Below, piece after piece: positions 46,543-48,860 of a DNA stretch of 48,860 nucleotides (positions are counted from its first letter, which is position 1; the number at the start of each line of letters is the position of its first letter). Source of the stretch: an uncultured Oscillospiraceae bacterium (lineage in GTDB: Bacteria; Bacillota; Clostridia; Oscillospirales; Oscillospiraceae); the NCBI GenBank assembly GCA_910588135.1, contig CAJUOT010000017.1, positions 1 to 48,860 of the forward strand, given 5' to 3'. The translations under genes and the position numbers were made by a program. Below the pieces are notes generated by a model. The model had not been told where the DNA came from. It did no database searches and worked only from the letters and a program-made list of their open reading frames with translations.

Positions 46543-48435
46543 TTATTCTGTGCCAGTCATCACTGGCAGATTTTTTGCCACCAACATATCATTGCATTCG
46601 TGGATTGAACTCATATAGAGGTGGTTCAGGAAGAAATTATACATCAAATGTGCTTCGCTCTGTGCCAGTCGCAGGGTAAAGCCAGATCTGCTGATAAGCG
46701 CATTGCTCAACTCTGGCGGCAAATTCATGCCGATACAAACGGCAACCACGCAGTCAACATTTTTGGGGTATGACGGGTTGGTGCGCAGGCGCTGCACCAA
46801 CTTTGTGGACACGAGGGCCTTCTCCGCCAAGGTCTCCTCGGATATTTCCACCCACTCCATAAGGTAGATAAGAGCAGCACCGAATTGAGCAGGCAACTCC
46901 TGGAGAACTCTCTGAATCTCCATTTCTCGTGCAAGGATGGCATCTGCCTTTCCCATAACATCGGCACTGACCTCTTTGTCAAAAGTGGTCTGGAACACGA
47001 TGCCGGAATCCACATCTCTAAAGAGAACGCACTCTTTATAAAATTCCTCACCATATTTATTGGTTGCCTTTACTTTCAGTTTGAAGACCAGGCAACACTC
47101 ATCGATGTGCAATCGGCCGTAATCGGTCATTTGCACGGTGTTGTTTTCATCTCTGGTGACATACTTTGGGTCATTCAAGCACATATGCGAATCCACATAT
47201 ATGTAGGAACCCTTTTGAGATTGAGCAGAAAGGCGCATATCGCTGAAGACGATGATTTGGGCATCGTCCGCGCTGATACAGTATGTCTGGTCTTTCTGCA
47301 AACTGCCTTTTTTGAAGGCGTGCGGCTTTACATAGTGTCCGTCAATGTAAGTGAACGCACCGATTGCCTCCTCGTATCCGGCGTCCACCATACGCATTTT
47401 GGCAGCGTGACGGGAGACAACGAAAAAGGTTGCCAGGGCATCAATGACAGCTTCCATTACATCCACGATGTGAGCCGCCTTCAGTTCTCGTTGGAATTTG
47501 CGGACAAATTCAGCAGCTTTCGTCTTAAAAGAACCAATGGGCATCTGGATACGAGGAGCCAGGGAGTTTGCCTGCCACTCCATCCAGTCGGCGGCGGTGC
47601 GGTCGGAAGAACCCTTGGAGCCACCAATGACCAAGCACTTTATCTGTGTTGCATCGCGGTTATAAAGCCGCTCCAGTTCAAAGGCTTTCCTGTGCTGATC
47701 CCAATGGACGCACTCATGCACGATGGTGTTATTGACGGAACCCAGATTTCTCAAGTGAAATGCCTTGGGGTCAACAACGATGGTCTTTGCCGGAAAGTGA
47801 GCCGGTTCCATTTCTCCCGTATCTGAATTGAACACCTCGGTATCACAATCCTGGAAGAAAAGCTGCCCGAATACAGAAAAATCCTCTGTCAGTTCCTGGG
47901 TAACGACCGAAAGACCGAGCCTGTCGGCAAGAACCATAGGGTCAACAGGCATAGGGGTTCGCAGGGCTTCCGGGTAGTGTTTCCTCAAAAATTCCGTAGC
48001 TATCTTATCGAGGTCGATCTTATAGCTAATGGGAACGAGAGAATCCGACAAAGGCTTGTTTTGCTTGTTTCTTTGATTATATTGATCGACCCGATGAATA
48101 CAGAGGTCATCCATATTTCTGGATAGGTCGGCGGTGCAGGAGAGGATGAACCACGGGAAACAGGTATCCTCATCTACGTCACGATGGCGGTGATGGTCCT
48201 TAACATAGATCTCCGCCTCAACGAGAACATCAAATGCAATACCCATTCCGTCCCGGTCATCGATTCCTACGGATTTAATTTCAAAATCGGAGAGTTCTGC
48301 GTAGTCGGCACTGCTGACCGTGCGGGAACTCAGTTCGATATTATGGCGGTTTTGTATGACATACGATTTTATGGCATTGAAGAACTGGTCATAAAATCTG
48401 CTGCCGATATATTCCTTAAACGAACGGTCAGCCAC
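46543..48435 (-). CDS. ImmA/IrrE-type metalloprotease with C-terminal helical domain
   Basis: 630 residues from GTG 48435, chosen because AAAGGGG lies 8 bases upstream; the longer frame to 48495 overlaps the upstream gene. The zinc motif HECVHWDQH (about 235-243) and the preceding VDPMVLADRLGLSVV segment match ImmA/IrrE peptidases, which cleave repressors. The C-terminal 110 residues (EISEETLAEKALVSTKLVQRLRTNPSYPKNVDCVVAVCIGMNLPPELSNAL) look like an HTH-type domain and recur in the neighbouring gene. Confidence 0.75.
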   Translation of the reverse strand: MADRSFKEYIGSRFYDQFFNAIKSYVIQNRHNIELSSRTVSSADYAELSDFEIKSVGIDDRDGMGIAFDVLVEAEIYVKDHHRHRDVDEDTCFPWFILSCTADLSRNMDDLCIHRVDQYNQRNKQNKPLSDSLVPISYKIDLDKIATEFLRKHYPEALRTPMPVDPMVLADRLGLSVVTQELTEDFSVFGQLFFQDCDTEVFNSDTGEMEPAHFPAKTIVVDPKAFHLRNLGSVNNTIVHECVHWDQHRKAFELERLYNRDATQIKCLVIGGSKGSSDRTAADWMEWQANSLAPRIQMPIGSFKTKAAEFVRKFQRELKAAHIVDVMEAVIDALATFFVVSRHAAKMRMVDAGYEEAIGAFTYIDGHYVKPHAFKKGSLQKDQTYCISADDAQIIVFSDMRLSAQSQKGSYIYVDSHMCLNDPKYVTRDENNTVQMTDYGRLHIDECCLVFKLKVKATNKYGEEFYKECVLFRDVDSGIVFQTTFDKEVSADVMGKADAILAREMEIQRVLQELPAQFGAALIYLMEWVEISEETLAEKALVSTKLVQRLRTNPSYPKNVDCVVAVCIGMNLPPELSNALISRSGFTLRLAQSEAHLMYNFFLNHLYMSSIHECNDMLVAKNLPVMTGTE

Positions 48436-48449
48436 AGAAATTCCCCTTT

Positions 48450-48860
48450 CTATAATTTTGTAAGTGGTCTCATATGCAATCGCTTTAACATACAATTGCA
48501 GTCGTATACTGTTTCCTTATAGGCAAACCCCAAAATAAAGTAATAAATCTTATCCTCACGGCTGTTGGTTAACTCAAAACCCGCCAGGTGGACGAAATAC
48601 AGGCTGTTATACAAATCTAAACTTAAAGCTATGCAGACAGCGATAACAGATTTCAGTGATGTCCGTAAATTTGGATTGCGCATACGCTGTATGGTCTTTG
48701 GTGCTAACCCTGTCAATTCAGACAGTTCCTCTTCGGTGACATTGCTCTCTTTCATAAATCGAGTGAGGGCTTCAGAGAAGTTTTCACCCGAACCGTGACC
48801 GCCACCTACAATCGCAAGGATATTTTCAAGGCTAACGTCATTGACGGAATTAATTCTCTT
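48450..48860 (-). CDS. related protein with the same C-terminal HTH-like domain (partial)
   Basis: The frame is open from the window edge (KRINSVNDVSLENILAIVGG...) to a stop at 48450, 137 residues. Residues from about 35 onwards (VTEEELSELTGLAPKTIQRMRNPNLRTSLKSVIAVCIALSLDLYNSLYFVHLAGF) align with the end of the 46543-48435 protein, so the two genes are probably tandem paralogues in this domain. The N-terminal part and possible peptidase motif lie outside the window. Confidence 0.65.
   Translation of the reverse strand, partial: KRINSVNDVSLENILAIVGGGHGSGENFSEALTRFMKESNVTEEELSELTGLAPKTIQRMRNPNLRTSLKSVIAVCIALSLDLYNSLYFVHLAGFELTNSREDKIYYFILGFAYKETVYDCNCMLKRLHMRPLTKL

Noticed and set aside
1..48860. 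CRISPR arrays, rRNA or tRNA genes
   Set aside because: No regularly spaced direct repeats with unique spacers and no conserved RNA gene sequences were recognised on either strand.

Overview
The window is about 35.5 kb of an integrated contractile-tailed (myovirus-type) phage followed by about 13 kb of lower-GC accessory DNA. Protein style and GC-rich codon use suggest an anaerobic Bacillota gut bacterium of the Oscillospiraceae (Flavonifractor, Lawsonibacter or Pseudoflavonifractor type). This is inferred from gene content and style; no rRNA or tRNA gene is visible to confirm it.

Layout of the phage. 1-3.4 kb: replication end, with a replisome-organizer-like gene carrying four 22-bp-spaced iterons (likely origin), an HUH Rep-like protein, zinc-ribbon and Cys-rich KTR proteins, and an HNH endonuclease. 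3.6-11.4 kb: packaging and head (P27-type small terminase, large terminase, HK97-type portal, ClpP-like protease, capsid, SH3 protein, gp6-like connector, head closure, gp10-like). 11.4-33.2 kb: PBSX/Xkd-type contractile tail (tail terminator, sheath, tube, G/GT chaperone with a slippery site, tape measure, LysM protein, XkdQ, DUF2577, DUF2634, baseplate J, DUF2313, fibres). 33.3-35.5 kb: membrane protein, holin, NlpC/P60-like endolysin.

The tail operon is repeatedly interrupted by self-contained cassettes, several on the opposite strand. They are two copies of a BglII-like restriction enzyme plus MT-A70 methyltransferase cassette (the first nuclease has an internal deletion), a BrnT/BrnA toxin-antitoxin with a near-leaderless promoter and operator, small antisense ORFs, an S-layer-homology surface protein, an IS4-family transposase, and two paralogous type I toxin-like loci with convergent promoters and covarying inverted repeats. 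Several phage genes carry unusual signals: an apparent ATC start, a frameshift in a C6 tract at the start of the sheath gene, and duplicated gene 3' ends behind GGA-loop hairpins.

Right of the phage lie a truncated serine recombinase between two related hairpin repeats, a Cu/Zn superoxide dismutase and a complete tyrosine recombinase. Immediately after that recombinase is the most striking feature: a 2.2-kb segment bounded by perfect 52-bp inverted repeats, each holding a 9-5-9 recombinase-type core. It contains two convergent genes, a six-helix-type membrane protein and a polyprenyl-synthetase-like enzyme. A terminator sits outside the left repeat and a strong extended -10 promoter outside the right one. 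This looks like a gene-choice inverton in which the flip decides which of the two genes is transcribed.

The last 7.6 kb is a minus-strand gene train (SAP-domain protein, two small proteins, large nuclease with NUMOD1-like repeats, GRAM/PH-like membrane protein, ImmA/IrrE-type metalloprotease and a second related protein cut by the window edge). It may be a defence or regulatory island of unknown function.
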